Assembly (NCBI RefSeq): GCF_000746025.2
Contig: NZ_CP045798.1
Span: 3,741,412 to 3,805,411 of the forward strand
Direction of reading: 5' to 3'
Source of the DNA: Thermanaerosceptrum fracticalcis
GTDB lineage: Bacteria > Bacillota > Peptococcia > DRI-13
DNA length: 64,000 nt
Part shown: piece after piece, positions 15,974-24,077 of the stretch
Numbering within the stretch: position 1 is the first letter of the stretch
Layout of the letters: each line of letters begins with the position of its first letter
Program-made: the position numbers and the translations under genes
The notes under the pieces: generated by a model
What the model was told of the DNA's origin: nothing
Databases searched by the model: none
Seen by the model: only the letters and a program-made list of their open reading frames with translations

Positions 15974-16836
15974 GTAGATATGTAAAGGAAATTATGACGA
16001 TAAGTCTCTATACCATTGGTCCCTATGAAAGTGTAAAAAAAGCTGAAGCAATCATGTGGGAAAATAATATAGGGGGTCTCCCCGTAGTGCTTGATGACAA
16101 ATTAGTGGGCATCATCACGTCCAAAGATATTAGAAGAGCCCATCCCAATAGGATTGTTGCAGATGCTATGACCAAAGAGGTTATAACTATTACTGCAAAT
16201 TCAACAATTTGGGAAGCTAAGGAGCTAATGGAGAAAAAAAACATTGAAAGATTGCCTGTTATACATAATGATCAATTAGTGGGCATTATCACTAAGGCAA
16301 AACTCATTGAAGAAGTGAGTAAACATATCGACATAATGACCAGTTTGCCAAAAAGCCAATTTATTATTGAGAAGGCGGTAGAACTGTTACGGAAAGAAAG
16401 TGACTTTACTGTTATCTTTATTGATGTAAATAATTTTGGGGTTATTAACAAAGACAATGGGCATATAATTGGTGATCAAATATTATTACAATTAGGAATG
16501 TTGCTAAAAGATCAAATTGACGAAAATTGTTATTTATGCAGGTTTGGCGGAGACGAATTCCTAATCTTATATGATGGTTCTTTAGAACGGGCAATTACCT
16601 TTGCCAATAAAATCATAAATTCTACTAAAGAATATAAATGGTTGAATGATATAAAGATAGATCTAACAATTGGTATTGCTGGCGGAAGAAGAACGGGTAT
16701 TCGCCCTGGTGAAGACTTGAGATATAATATATTAAATTTAATCAATTTAGCCAGCCTGGCCTCATCACAAGGAAAGAGGGAGAATGTATCCATTAAAGTG
16801 GTTGATTGTGTATCTTGTTTAACCCAATCTGAATAA
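15970..16836 (+). CDS. CBS-pair diguanylate cyclase (CBS-CBS-GGDEF)
   Basis: A 288-residue cytoplasmic protein. Two CBS repeats occupy about residues 1-120 (IGGLPVVLDDKLVGIITSKDI and IERLPVIHNDQLVGIITKAKL), a module that binds adenine nucleotides or similar ligands. The C-terminal half is a GGDEF domain with the intact active-site FGGDEF. It should make c-di-GMP in response to the CBS ligand. I do not see the RxxD inhibitory site five residues before GGDEF, so product inhibition is probably absent. It overlaps the upstream unknown gene by four bases and ends before a terminator. Confidence 0.9.
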   Translation: MSRYVKEIMTISLYTIGPYESVKKAEAIMWENNIGGLPVVLDDKLVGIITSKDIRRAHPNRIVADAMTKEVITITANSTIWEAKELMEKKNIERLPVIHNDQLVGIITKAKLIEEVSKHIDIMTSLPKSQFIIEKAVELLRKESDFTVIFIDVNNFGVINKDNGHIIGDQILLQLGMLLKDQIDENCYLCRFGGDEFLILYDGSLERAITFANKIINSTKEYKWLNDIKIDLTIGIAGGRRTGIRPGEDLRYNILNLINLASLASSQGKRENVSIKVVDCVSCLTQSE

Positions 16837-16851
16837 TCTCATCACACCTAA

Positions 16852-16890
16852 AAAGATAGCCCTCCTCAAACAGGGGGGTTGTCTTTTTTA
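16852..16890 (+). terminator. intrinsic terminator after the CBS-GGDEF gene
   Basis: AAGATAgCCCTCCT pairs with AGGGGGGttgTCTTTTTT around CAAAC. Confidence 0.8.
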
Positions 16891-16912
16891 ATTTAGGGAT
16901 CACCTAATAAAA

Positions 16913-16967
16913 GTTCACAAAAAGTTCACGTTTTTGTTCCTTTTAAGCCACATATATCCCCTATACT
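16913..16967 (+). promoter_or_regulatory. response-regulator operator and promoter, copy 1
   Basis: GTTCACAAAAAGTTCAC (16913-16929) contains two TTCAC half-sites spaced 11 bases apart, the spacing typical of OmpR/PhoB-type regulators. A -10 TATACT lies at 16962-16967, with no good -35 element, which suggests activation. The same operator with the same distance to the -10 occurs at 20017-20071, beside the response regulator gene. It drives a decayed efflux-adaptor gene. Confidence 0.8.
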
Positions 16968-17005
16968 CTAAATAACATTTTTAACCGGAGGTGAGTAAAA
17001 GCAGT

Positions 17006-17280
17006 ATGTAACTAACCAAGTTTAAAGATTGTTTTTATTTTTATTGCAGTTGTACTAACACTGCTAATTGTGGCATCTGCATTCATCTACAACAATACAA
17101 ACAGGCAAAAGCCAGTACCGGCAATTTCCTTACTGCGCCGGTACAGCGCGGCACTATAGAGTACAGCATTGATGGTACCGGTACACTTAAGCCCAGCGAA
17201 CGTTATGCATTAAAAACGTGGGCTGGCGGTACGGTTACGGAGGAGTATTGGGTTATTAGCGCGAGGATTAAGTTGCCCGA
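17006..17280 (+). pseudogene. truncated, frameshifted efflux RND periplasmic adaptor (HlyD/AcrA type)
   Basis: After GGAGGTGAG and an ATG at 17006 that meets an immediate stop, the frames encode a membrane anchor (IAVVLTLLIVASAFIYNN). After a shift they encode TGNFLTAPVQRGTIEYSIDG then TGTLKP and GGTVTE, the N-terminal signature of RND/ABC efflux adaptor proteins. The rest of the adaptor and any pump genes are missing. The operon was evidently controlled by the operator at 16913. No other gene is seen between 16836 and 17296. Confidence 0.8.
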
Positions 17281-17295
17281 GAAAGGAGGATTATT

Positions 17296-17418
17296 GTGAA
17301 AGGTGACTTTTATTCTGCCATGTCTACTTATAGTCCATTTTGGTTAGCAGTCAGTACGTTAATGGTTATGTGGCCTCTCATAAAGGCTTATTTGGCCAAA
17401 TTAGACTACCATAAATAA
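17296..17418 (+). CDS. small single-span membrane protein
   Basis: A 40-residue frame from GTG 17296 with AAGGAGG six bases upstream. The product has a central hydrophobic helix (SPFWLAVSTLMVMWPLIKAYL) and a charged tail. I do not recognise it. It follows the decayed efflux adaptor and precedes a terminator, so it may be the last surviving gene of that operon. Confidence 0.5.
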   Translation: MKGDFYSAMSTYSPFWLAVSTLMVMWPLIKAYLAKLDYHK

Positions 17419-17432
17419 GTAATAAGAAGAGT

Positions 17433-17464
17433 CTTGATCGGAGATTCCGAGCCAAGGCCTTTTT
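17433..17464 (+). terminator. terminator between the small membrane ORF and the kinase gene
   Basis: CTTG-AT-CGGA (17433-17442) pairs with TCCG-AGC-CAAG (17446-17456), followed on the plus strand by GCCTTTTTG. Confidence 0.65.
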
Positions 17465-17466
17465 GC

Positions 17467-19266
17467 TTAGTTCTGTTTTTTTATTTCTAAAGTAAAGGTA
17501 CTTCCTTCATGAAGTTTGCTTTCTACCGTCATTTCAGCGTGGTGTAAATCAGCTATTTGTTTGGCTATGGAAAGACCCAAGCCGGTTCCATTTTGGTTTT
17601 GCCGGTTCCGGGATTTATCCACTTTATAAAACCTCTCCCAAATAAAAGGAAGGTCTTCTTCAGGAATCCCTATTCCAGTATCCTTGATACTTAAAAATAC
17701 TTTTTCCTTCTCATCCCTTAAATCAACTTCGACAGCACCGCCTGAAGGTGTATATTTTATGGCATTATCCAGCAGGATGATTAATAACTGCTCTATACGG
17801 TCGGCATCACAGTATACTATGATATTTTGGTGAGGACGGACGGTGGTAAAAAGGTGAATACCTTTGGTCTTAGCTCTTTGCTGAAATTTGTTTACTGTTT
17901 CATAAATCAATTCACTTAAATTTACTTCCTCCAGGTGTAGTTCAACTTTGCCCGATTCCAGCAGGCTCAAATCCATTAGATCCTTAATGAGTCTTTCCAG
18001 GCGCAGGGTCTCATTCTTGATAATACTGTAGTAATGGTTGGGCGGATGATCTGTCACTCCATCCAGCAAACAGTCTGTATAGCCCCTGATCACCGTAACA
18101 GGCGCTCGTAATTCATGGGACACATTGGCGATAAAATCACGGCGCAGCTGCTCCACTTTTTCCATCTCACTGATATCCTGCAGAATTCCTACCGCCCCCA
18201 GGAGGTTACCGTTTTCTTGTTTGATGGGGGAAACTACGACTTTAAAAGTGCTGTGCAGTAATTTAAAAGCAGCCGAGGTTGATGTTCCGTTCACTAATGC
18301 AGCTTCGAACGCTTTTGTCAACTCGGGGAGGGGAGAAATATCTGTTAAAAGTCTTCCCAGTATTCTTTTTGCAGTCGTCATAAAAAATTTTTCAATGATG
18401 GGGTTAATAAGGATAATTCTTCCCTCTTTATCGGCGGCAATAAGTCCTTCATTTATACTTAGTACTATTGATTCCAGCTTTCCTTTTTCTTGCTCAAGGG
18501 CAGTAATATTCGAATCTAATTGGCTGGCCAAAAAGTTCATGGAGGTTGCCAGTTCACCAAGCTCGTCGTCACTAACAGGTTTGATGATAGTCTTGTAATC
18601 ACCTTTGGCCATGGCGAGAGCTGCTTCGTTCATATTTTTTAAAGGAAGAGAAATTTTTTTTGAGTAGTAATAGGCGATACCGGTGGCCAGGAGAATCGCG
18701 ATAACGCTGGAGATACCCAGATAATAATAGGCTTTTTTCACCGTATCGGTAACTAAATAAACAGGTGAAAAGGATAGTACAGCCCCTGACACTTCTGGTA
18801 CACCTTCTGAACTAATCGTCGTAACAGGTAGGGCCACCGAAATCACTGGTGTATTGAAATGAGGCAACATGCCTTCCTTGATAACCATCTGCCCAGATAG
18901 TACCTGTTCAAATTCCTCCCTACTTAAGCGGGAGTCTTTCCGGATAGGAGGTTTTCTGCCTAGTTCGGGTCTTACCTGGGAAGGGGCAAGGATGCGTCCT
19001 TCTTTATCAATGATCAGGAAGCGGGTATCGATAAATCTGTCTAAGGTTTCCACAATCCGGTTGAAGGACTCTTCATCCATTTCTTTATTGTTATATTTTT
19101 GGGTTAGAGTAACTATTTCATTGGCCTTGTACATAAGCTCATTTTTTTTGGCTGTGATTAAATAATTCTTGAAAAGTGGATTCAAAAGGGACCCCACAAT
19201 AACCAGGGTAATCACAACAAGAACAATATATGAAGTAAGCAGTTTTACTCCTATTTTCGAGTTCAT
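17467..19266 (-). CDS. PhoR-like sensor histidine kinase
   Basis: A 599-residue membrane kinase. Order: TM helix (about 7-30), extracytoplasmic sensor of about 145 residues, second TM (about 175-197), HAMP, PAS (about 250-360), HisKA with NVSHELRAPV (phospho-acceptor His), and HATPase with LLDNAIKYTPSGG (N box), DTGIGIPEEDLPFIWERFYK and GTGLGLSI. It autophosphorylates and passes phosphate to the response regulator encoded immediately upstream; its ATG begins directly after that gene's stop. The sensed signal is unknown. The target promoters lie on either side of the pair and control a secreted DUF2680 protein and a decayed efflux system, which suggests an envelope or metal/toxin stress sensor. 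Confidence 0.93.
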   Translation of the reverse strand: MNSKIGVKLLTSYIVLVVITLVIVGSLLNPLFKNYLITAKKNELMYKANEIVTLTQKYNNKEMDEESFNRIVETLDRFIDTRFLIIDKEGRILAPSQVRPELGRKPPIRKDSRLSREEFEQVLSGQMVIKEGMLPHFNTPVISVALPVTTISSEGVPEVSGAVLSFSPVYLVTDTVKKAYYYLGISSVIAILLATGIAYYYSKKISLPLKNMNEAALAMAKGDYKTIIKPVSDDELGELATSMNFLASQLDSNITALEQEKGKLESIVLSINEGLIAADKEGRIILINPIIEKFFMTTAKRILGRLLTDISPLPELTKAFEAALVNGTSTSAAFKLLHSTFKVVVSPIKQENGNLLGAVGILQDISEMEKVEQLRRDFIANVSHELRAPVTVIRGYTDCLLDGVTDHPPNHYYSIIKNETLRLERLIKDLMDLSLLESGKVELHLEEVNLSELIYETVNKFQQRAKTKGIHLFTTVRPHQNIIVYCDADRIEQLLIILLDNAIKYTPSGGAVEVDLRDEKEKVFLSIKDTGIGIPEEDLPFIWERFYKVDKSRNRQNQNGTGLGLSIAKQIADLHHAEMTVESKLHEGSTFTLEIKKQN

Positions 19267-19953
19267 TTATTTCACCTCGAATTTATAGCCGACCCCCCAG
19301 ATGGTTTTTATATCCCAGGGGTTATGGGGTGCGACCATCAGCTTACGGCGCAGTCTTTTCACATGGGTATCCACCGTTCTGGTTTCTCCGATATAGTCAT
19401 AACCCCAAACGTTTTCCAGGAGATTCTCCCGTGTAAAGACCATGTTAGGATGGGAGGCCATAAGGGCAAGCAACTCAATTTCTTTGGGCGTTAAAGGCAC
19501 AACTTGATTTTTTACCTTAACCCGGTATTCCGCTAAATTAATTTCAAGATTAGGGAAAGAAAGCGTTTTAATATTCCTGTTTGTATCACTGGTACGTCTT
19601 AAAACAGCCTTAATCCTGGCTACTACCTCCCTGGGATTAAATGGTTTGGTAATATAGTCGTCAGCCCCCAGCTCCAAGCCTAAAATCTTATCGATATCTT
19701 CTGATTTAGCCGTAAGCATGATAATGGGGGTAGATTTCACAGCCCGGATCTTCCGGCAGACTTCGATACCGTCCATTTGCGGCATCATCACGTCTAATAC
19801 GATAAGACGCGGGTCTGCCTCCTCTATTTTCTCCAGTGCTTCCATGCCGTTATCTGCTAAGACAACCGGATACTCCTCTTTCTTCAAATAAAGGGATAAA
19901 ACTTCAAGAACATGGGGATCATCATCCACTAAGAGAATCGGCTTATTACTCAT
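19267..19953 (-). CDS. OmpR/PhoB family response regulator
   Basis: A 228-residue two-component regulator. The receiver domain has the acidic pair VDDD near residues 8-11, the phospho-acceptor in VLDVMMPQMDG near 53 and LTAKSE with the conserved Lys. The C-terminal winged helix has LTPKEIELLALMASHPN and VDTHVKRLRRKL. It is the first gene of the two-gene unit, directly abutting the kinase. Its presumed binding sites, tandem TTCAC half-sites 11 bp apart, occur at 20017 in front of the divergent gene and again at 16913. Confidence 0.95.
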   Translation of the reverse strand: MSNKPILLVDDDPHVLEVLSLYLKKEEYPVVLADNGMEALEKIEEADPRLIVLDVMMPQMDGIEVCRKIRAVKSTPIIMLTAKSEDIDKILGLELGADDYITKPFNPREVVARIKAVLRRTSDTNRNIKTLSFPNLEINLAEYRVKVKNQVVPLTPKEIELLALMASHPNMVFTRENLLENVWGYDYIGETRTVDTHVKRLRRKLMVAPHNPWDIKTIWGVGYKFEVK

Positions 19954-20016
19954 TTGTTTCCCTCCTTCTAAGAATATACTACAAAAAAATTATAAAAAAA
20001 CCCTGAGAACTTCAAT

Positions 20017-20071
20017 GTTCACAAAAAGTTCACATCTCTGTACTTTTTTTGCCATAATTTCCGGGTATATT
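20017..20071 (+). promoter_or_regulatory. response-regulator operator and promoter, copy 2
   Basis: GTTCACAAAAAGTTCAC (20017-20033) is identical to the copy at 16913. TATATT at 20066-20071 lies exactly the same distance from the operator as TATACT does in copy 1. It reads into the DUF2680 gene and lies between that gene and the divergent regulator gene. Confidence 0.85.
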
Positions 20072-20102
20072 AAAACCAACTCAAGAAAGGAGGTGAAGCA
20101 AA

Positions 20103-20489
20103 GTGAAAAAAGCCTTAATTATCATCCTGGTCTTAGTGCTTAGTATAGGTGCGGCTTCTTTGGCTTTGGCCGATGATAATCCTGCAGCAACAAATCCCTT
20201 TAAGGGCAAGGGGGCGCAATTTAAAAATCTCCCCCAATTGAAAATAACCGATGAGCAAAAAGCGCAAATGACTGCTTTGTTAACGCAAATGCTGGAACTT
20301 AAAAAACAAATACTCCAGCAAAATGTTGCCGATGGTACCATTACTCAGGAACAGGCAAAATTAATGGAAGAGAGAATGAATGCTAGGCTTGAGGCAATCA
20401 AGTCCGGACAATGGGACCCAAGCAAGAAACCTTATGGTATGGGCCGTGGCTTCCACCGGTTTAAGCAACAGCCTCAAGCTAACTCTTAA
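20103..20489 (+). CDS. secreted DUF2680 (YckD-like) protein
   Basis: A 128-residue exported protein: an N-terminal signal peptide ending near SLALADD, then a helical region with ITDEQKAQMTALLTQMLELK and ITQEQAKLMEERMNARLEAI, the DUF2680 pattern. The C-terminus is basic and glycine-rich. GTG 20103 follows AAAGGAGG. The promoter carries the operator of the neighbouring two-component system. Its function is unknown; the coiled-coil layout and the regulation recall envelope-stress periplasmic chaperones such as Spy, but this is only an analogy. Confidence 0.8.
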   Translation: MKKALIIILVLVLSIGAASLALADDNPAATNPFKGKGAQFKNLPQLKITDEQKAQMTALLTQMLELKKQILQQNVADGTITQEQAKLMEERMNARLEAIKSGQWDPSKKPYGMGRGFHRFKQQPQANS

Positions 20490-20662
20490 ATATCAATAAA
20501 ATCTCCTTTACCTCCCTAACTATATATATTTGGTAAAATGTTTTAAGGACCCGTTTTTGGAGTCCTATTCTTTTTTCATTTTGAAGTTTTCGTTAACGTC
20601 GCAAACAGGAATCTATTAAACTATGTATAAATTTCTATGTATGCCTGAATTCCGCTTTTATT

Positions 20663-20878
20663 ATGCAGAACAGCATGAACGTCTTAAAACTCTTTCTACA
20701 GCAGTACACCCTTTGTATAACTCTTTCCATTTCTCACTACCACGGGCGGGGGCAGTATACTTACGAAGATCCTCTTCCACATTTATATATTAAAATAAAG
20801 AACCCTATTATGAACGAGGAGGCTATGCATATACTTACAAATATTAAGAAAGACAAAATATTAACTGCTACATTATGA
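20663..20878 (+). other. unassigned open frame before a terminator
   Basis: The 20490-21018 gap holds one open frame of 71 codons, with no clear ribosome site and no family I recognise. It ends ten bases before a good hairpin terminator at 20888-20905, so something here is transcribed. It may be a decayed gene end. Confidence 0.25.
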
Positions 20879-20887
20879 GTGCTCTTA

Positions 20888-20913
20888 TTGGCGGGTAACC
20901 GCCAACTTATTTT
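20888..20913 (+). terminator. intrinsic terminator upstream of the COG0701 permease
   Basis: TTGGCGG (20888-20894) and CCGCCAA (20899-20905) with GTAA loop, followed by CTTATTTTT. Confidence 0.8.
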
Positions 20914-20919
20914 TGAAGT

Positions 20920-20987
20920 AGTATTAATACTTGTCAGGATAGAAATTTAGGTTTATCATATAAATATTATTAAATATGTTTATATTA
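20920..20987. promoter_or_regulatory. palindromes in the promoter region of the arsenic cluster
   Basis: AGTATTAATACT (20920-20931) is a perfect 12-bp palindrome, and ATATAAA / TTTATAT arms flank a 14-base AT-rich spacer near 20959-20987. Such sites could be operators for an ArsR-type repressor, but the local ArsR gene is only a remnant. Binding is not shown. Confidence 0.35.
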
Positions 20988-21017
20988 AGTTATATATTAA
21001 TGTAGAGGAATGATAAT

Positions 21018-21986
21018 ATGTTTATTTGGACACAACAACTTGCCGATTGGTTAGTTTATAATGTGTTTAATATTGCACGAAATTCAAAGATCGGCGACGC
21101 CCTGAATTTCTTCATCTATGATACCATTAAGATTTTCATCCTGCTGTTAATGATTATCTATGCCATAACCTTTATTAGAAGCTTTTTCCCACCGGAGAAG
21201 ACTAAAAAGATCCTGGCCGGAAAAAAGGGGAATACCTTTGTTGCCCATGTTTTTGCGGCAATGTTAGGTATCGTTACACCTTTCTGTTCCTGCTCGGCAG
21301 TACCCCTTTTTATCGGTTTTGTGGAAGCTGGAATTCCTTTAGGTGTAACCTTCTCATACCTTATTGCTGCTCCCATGGTTAACGAAGTGGCTTTAGGTCT
21401 GTTATACGGACTTTTTGGGTGGAAGATTGCCCTCGTTTATATTATTTCCGGTGAGGTCATCGCTATTGTTAGCGGATTAATTCTAGGCAAACTAGGTCTA
21501 GAAAAATACGTGGAAGATTATGTATACCAGATTAAAGTAGGGGATGCAGGTGTTGAGCTACCAAAGCAAACTATTAAAGAAAGGCTCCTTGATTCTTGGC
21601 AATTTACTAAAGATTTGCTTAAGAAAATCTGGCCCTATGTGGTGATTGGTATTGCTATTGGCGGATTTATGCATGGCTGGATTCCGACTAATTCTCTAGC
21701 CAAATATGCTGGAAAAGACAATCCTTTTGCCGTATTTATTGCTGTGGCCTTTGGCATACCTCTGTATTCCAATGCAGCTGGGGTTATACCTTTGGTAAGT
21801 GAACTAACGAGGGCAGGGGTAGCTATGGGTACAGCTTTGGCCTTCATGATGGCAGTTACTTCCCTAAGTATTCCTGAAATGATTCTATTACGAAGAGTTT
21901 TAAAACCAAAACTTTTAGCCATCTTTATTGGTATAACTGGAACGGGAATTTTGTTTACAGGATATTTATTCAACATTATTTTATAA
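21018..21986 (+). CDS. ArsP-like permease (COG0701)
   Basis: A 322-residue membrane protein with about eight segments. The cysteine motif FCSCSAVPLFIGFVEAG in the first half is diagnostic of the COG0701/ArsP permease family, some of which export organoarsenicals. A central cytoplasmic loop separates the two halves. AGAGGA precedes ATG 21018. It heads a cluster with an ArsR remnant, ACR3 and a thioredoxin-like protein, a grouping that supports a role in arsenic or thiol-reactive metalloid export. Confidence 0.85.
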   Translation: MFIWTQQLADWLVYNVFNIARNSKIGDALNFFIYDTIKIFILLLMIIYAITFIRSFFPPEKTKKILAGKKGNTFVAHVFAAMLGIVTPFCSCSAVPLFIGFVEAGIPLGVTFSYLIAAPMVNEVALGLLYGLFGWKIALVYIISGEVIAIVSGLILGKLGLEKYVEDYVYQIKVGDAGVELPKQTIKERLLDSWQFTKDLLKKIWPYVVIGIAIGGFMHGWIPTNSLAKYAGKDNPFAVFIAVAFGIPLYSNAAGVIPLVSELTRAGVAMGTALAFMMAVTSLSIPEMILLRRVLKPKLLAIFIGITGTGILFTGYLFNIIL

Positions 21987-22042
21987 CTGACAATAGGAAC
22001 TTCTACAGCTTTGTGTTTTCCTTTATAGTAGATGGTGGCTAG

Positions 22043-22246
22043 GCAACAATCTTTCATCATCTCAAGGTCTTGGCAGAAGTAGGGCTTATCAATGTAGAAA
22101 AAAGAGGAAAATGGTGCTTTTACAATTTAAGTCAGCAAAGCATAAGTAACCTGCATGATTTATTAGATAAAGCACTTTTTCATGACGAAGTTGTGCTCCA
22201 TCTATGTGACTCTTCTTGCGACGGCTTGAGAAAGCCAAAGGAATAA
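22043..22246 (+). pseudogene. ArsR-family repressor, C-terminal remnant
   Basis: The frame from 22043 encodes ATIFHHLKVLAEVGLINVEK followed by a wing (RGKWCFYNLS) and a C-terminal helix with LCDSSCDG. This is the recognition helix and wing of an ArsR/SmtB repressor (usual form QPTVSHHLKVL). A stop and about 60 missing codons remove the N-terminal half. It lies between the permease and ACR3, where a working ArsR would be expected, so local repression is probably lost or supplied from elsewhere. Between 22246 and 22328 I see only ribosome sites. Confidence 0.8.
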
Positions 22247-22328
22247 AAGGAGGTAAAGTATAAAGCAAAAATATTAAGAAAGTTATATGGATATTGTGTA
22301 AAAATAGATAAATACGAGGAGGTATCAC

Positions 22329-23390
22329 ATGAAAAATTCCGCTTCTGCAAAACTATCTACCTTAGACCGTTTTCTAACTTTATGGATCTTTCTCGCTATG
22401 GCCATTGGAGTAGGGGCAGGATGGGCCTTTCCGGGTGTAGCAACTTGGTTAGATAAGCTCTCTGTTGGTACAACATCTATTCCTATTGCTATCGGTTTAA
22501 TTGTTATGATGTATCCTCCGCTGGCGAAAGTTAAGTATGATGAATTAGGCAAGGTGTTTAAAAATCGAACTGTTGTAAAACTATCATTAGTACAGAACTG
22601 GATTATCGGTCCAATCCTCATGTTTGCCCTTGCAATTATCTTTTTACGTAGTTACCCGGAATATATGGTTGGTCTTATCCTCATTGGTTTAGCCAGATGT
22701 ATAGCTATGGTTATCGTATGGAACAGCCTGGCTAAAGGTGATAATGAATATGCTGCTGCTTTAGTGGCCCTCAACTCCATCTTTCAGGTGATCTTTTATT
22801 CCATATATTCATATATATTTATCACTCTGTTACCAGATTGGCTTGGTTTACAAGGGATGGAAGTACATGTTTCTATTGGGGAAGTAGCTACGAGTGTAGC
22901 TATTTATTTGGGAATTCCTTTTGTGGCGGGTTTCCTGACCAGGTATTTTCTTGTTCCTGCTAAAGGTAAGGAATGGTACGAGAAAGTTTTTGTACCTAAG
23001 ATCAGTCCATTGGCTCTCATAGCCCTGTTATTTACCATTGTGGTAATGTTTTCCTTAAAAGGTAGTTACATAGTTAAGCTGCCTATGGATGTAGTTAGAA
23101 TCTCCATTCCTTTAATAATTTACTTTGTAGTAATGTTTATTTTATCCTTCTTCCTTAGTAAACAATTTGGTGTTAATTATGAGCAGTCTACTACCCTTGC
23201 TTTTACTGCTGCCAGCAACAACTTTGAACTTGCTATTGCCGTTGCCGTAGCTGTGTTTGGTATCAATTCCGGGCAAGCTTTTGCCGCTGTTATAGGTCCT
23301 CTTATTGAGGTACCGGTAATGATTGGTCTGGTAAACGTGGCTCTCCCTTTTAAGGAGAAATACTTTAAGGATGATATTTTTAGAGGATAA
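22329..23390 (+). CDS. acr3: ACR3 family arsenite efflux transporter
   Basis: A 353-residue protein with ten membrane segments that exports arsenite using the ion gradient. Family marks: the opening [16 protein letters not shown], the segment 4 cysteine in [13 protein letters not shown], which is essential in known ACR3 proteins, and the second-half [22 protein letters not shown] precedes the ATG. It shares direction and close spacing with the permease and the thioredoxin-like gene. Confidence 0.94.
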   Translation: MKNSASAKLSTLDRFLTLWIFLAMAIGVGAGWAFPGVATWLDKLSVGTTSIPIAIGLIVMMYPPLAKVKYDELGKVFKNRTVVKLSLVQNWIIGPILMFALAIIFLRSYPEYMVGLILIGLARCIAMVIVWNSLAKGDNEYAAALVALNSIFQVIFYSIYSYIFITLLPDWLGLQGMEVHVSIGEVATSVAIYLGIPFVAGFLTRYFLVPAKGKEWYEKVFVPKISPLALIALLFTIVVMFSLKGSYIVKLPMDVVRISIPLIIYFVVMFILSFFLSKQFGVNYEQSTTLAFTAASNNFELAIAVAVAVFGINSGQAFAAVIGPLIEVPVMIGLVNVALPFKEKYFKDDIFRG

Positions 23391-23408
23391 AAGAAAGGAG
23401 TTATAATT

Positions 23409-23648
23409 ATGAAAATTAAGGTCTATGGTCCAGGCTGTATGAACTGTACTAACCTTGAAAAAGAAGTTATAAATGCCCTTGCTGAGTTGGATATGGCGGC
23501 AAATGTAGAAAAAGTAACAGATATAAAAGCTATTGTAGAAGCCGGTATTATGATGACTCCCGGATTAGTTATTAACGGCAAGGTTAAATCTTATGGTCGT
23601 GTTCCAAGAAGAGAAGAGATAAAAAAGTTTATTAATGAAGAGCTCTAA
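23409..23648 (+). CDS. thioredoxin-like small redox protein
   Basis: A 79-residue thioredoxin-fold protein with the redox motif CMNC at residues 10-13 (GPGCMNCTNLEKEV) and the cis-proline region MMTPGLVINGK. Proteins of this 'redox-active disulfide' family are usually encoded beside COG0701 permeases, as here. AAAGGAG precedes the ATG; the gene starts 19 bases after the ACR3 stop. It may deliver or release thiol-bound arsenic, which is inferred. Confidence 0.88.
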   Translation: MKIKVYGPGCMNCTNLEKEVINALAELDMAANVEKVTDIKAIVEAGIMMTPGLVINGKVKSYGRVPRREEIKKFINEEL

Positions 23649-23935
23649 TATATACCGGGGATGGCGGCAACCACGACTTGCAATACCTGAAATAATATAA
23701 ATACCAGTACGCTTAAGGAGCCATATGAAAGAAGGAGATTCCTGAAATTATCGGGTTCATGAACCCTCCTCCCCAAAATAATGATACCCAGGCCCTCCCC
23801 CCGATGATGTTGAAACTGATAAAGTGCCGGTAACTCATGGAACCAATACCGGCAACAAAAGGGGCAAAGGTGCGGATAATAGGAATAAACCTGCCGATCG
23901 CACTCAAAACAATAAACAATTGACGCAATATGCAA
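23648..23935 (-). pseudogene. DedA/TVP38-type membrane protein remnant
   Basis: On the minus strand one frame encodes [19 protein letters not shown] then [14 protein letters not shown], the conserved core of DedA-family (VTT domain) proteins. It then shifts frame, and another frame continues with [16 protein letters not shown] and QVLQVVVAAIPG, which looks more like the N-terminal part of a TVP38-type relative. The gene lacks its other half and is broken by at least one frameshift. Confidence 0.65.
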
Positions 23936-24010
23936 GTTATGATATATTAATCTTCGTAAATTGAAACCATGAAGGTTTCGTCAAACACATTTTCAAAAAG
24001 TACGAATTAG

Positions 24011-24057
24011 ACCCATGAAGGGACTGGACTTTTTAGTTTGCCCTTTATGGGTTTATT
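24011..24057 (+). terminator. terminator-like hairpin upstream of cbiM
   Basis: ACCCAT-G-AAGGG (24011-24022) pairs with CCCTT-T-ATGGGT (24041-24052), followed by TTATTTT, directly before the cbiM ribosome site. It may be an attenuator, possibly the expression platform of a metal-responsive element, but I see no cobalamin-riboswitch box. Confidence 0.55.
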
Positions 24058-24077
24058 TTGTAGAGGAGATGATAAAA

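Noticed and set aside
23936..24077. Cobalamin riboswitch before cbiM
   Set aside because: The gap is too short and lacks the B12-box elements; only a terminator-like hairpin is seen.
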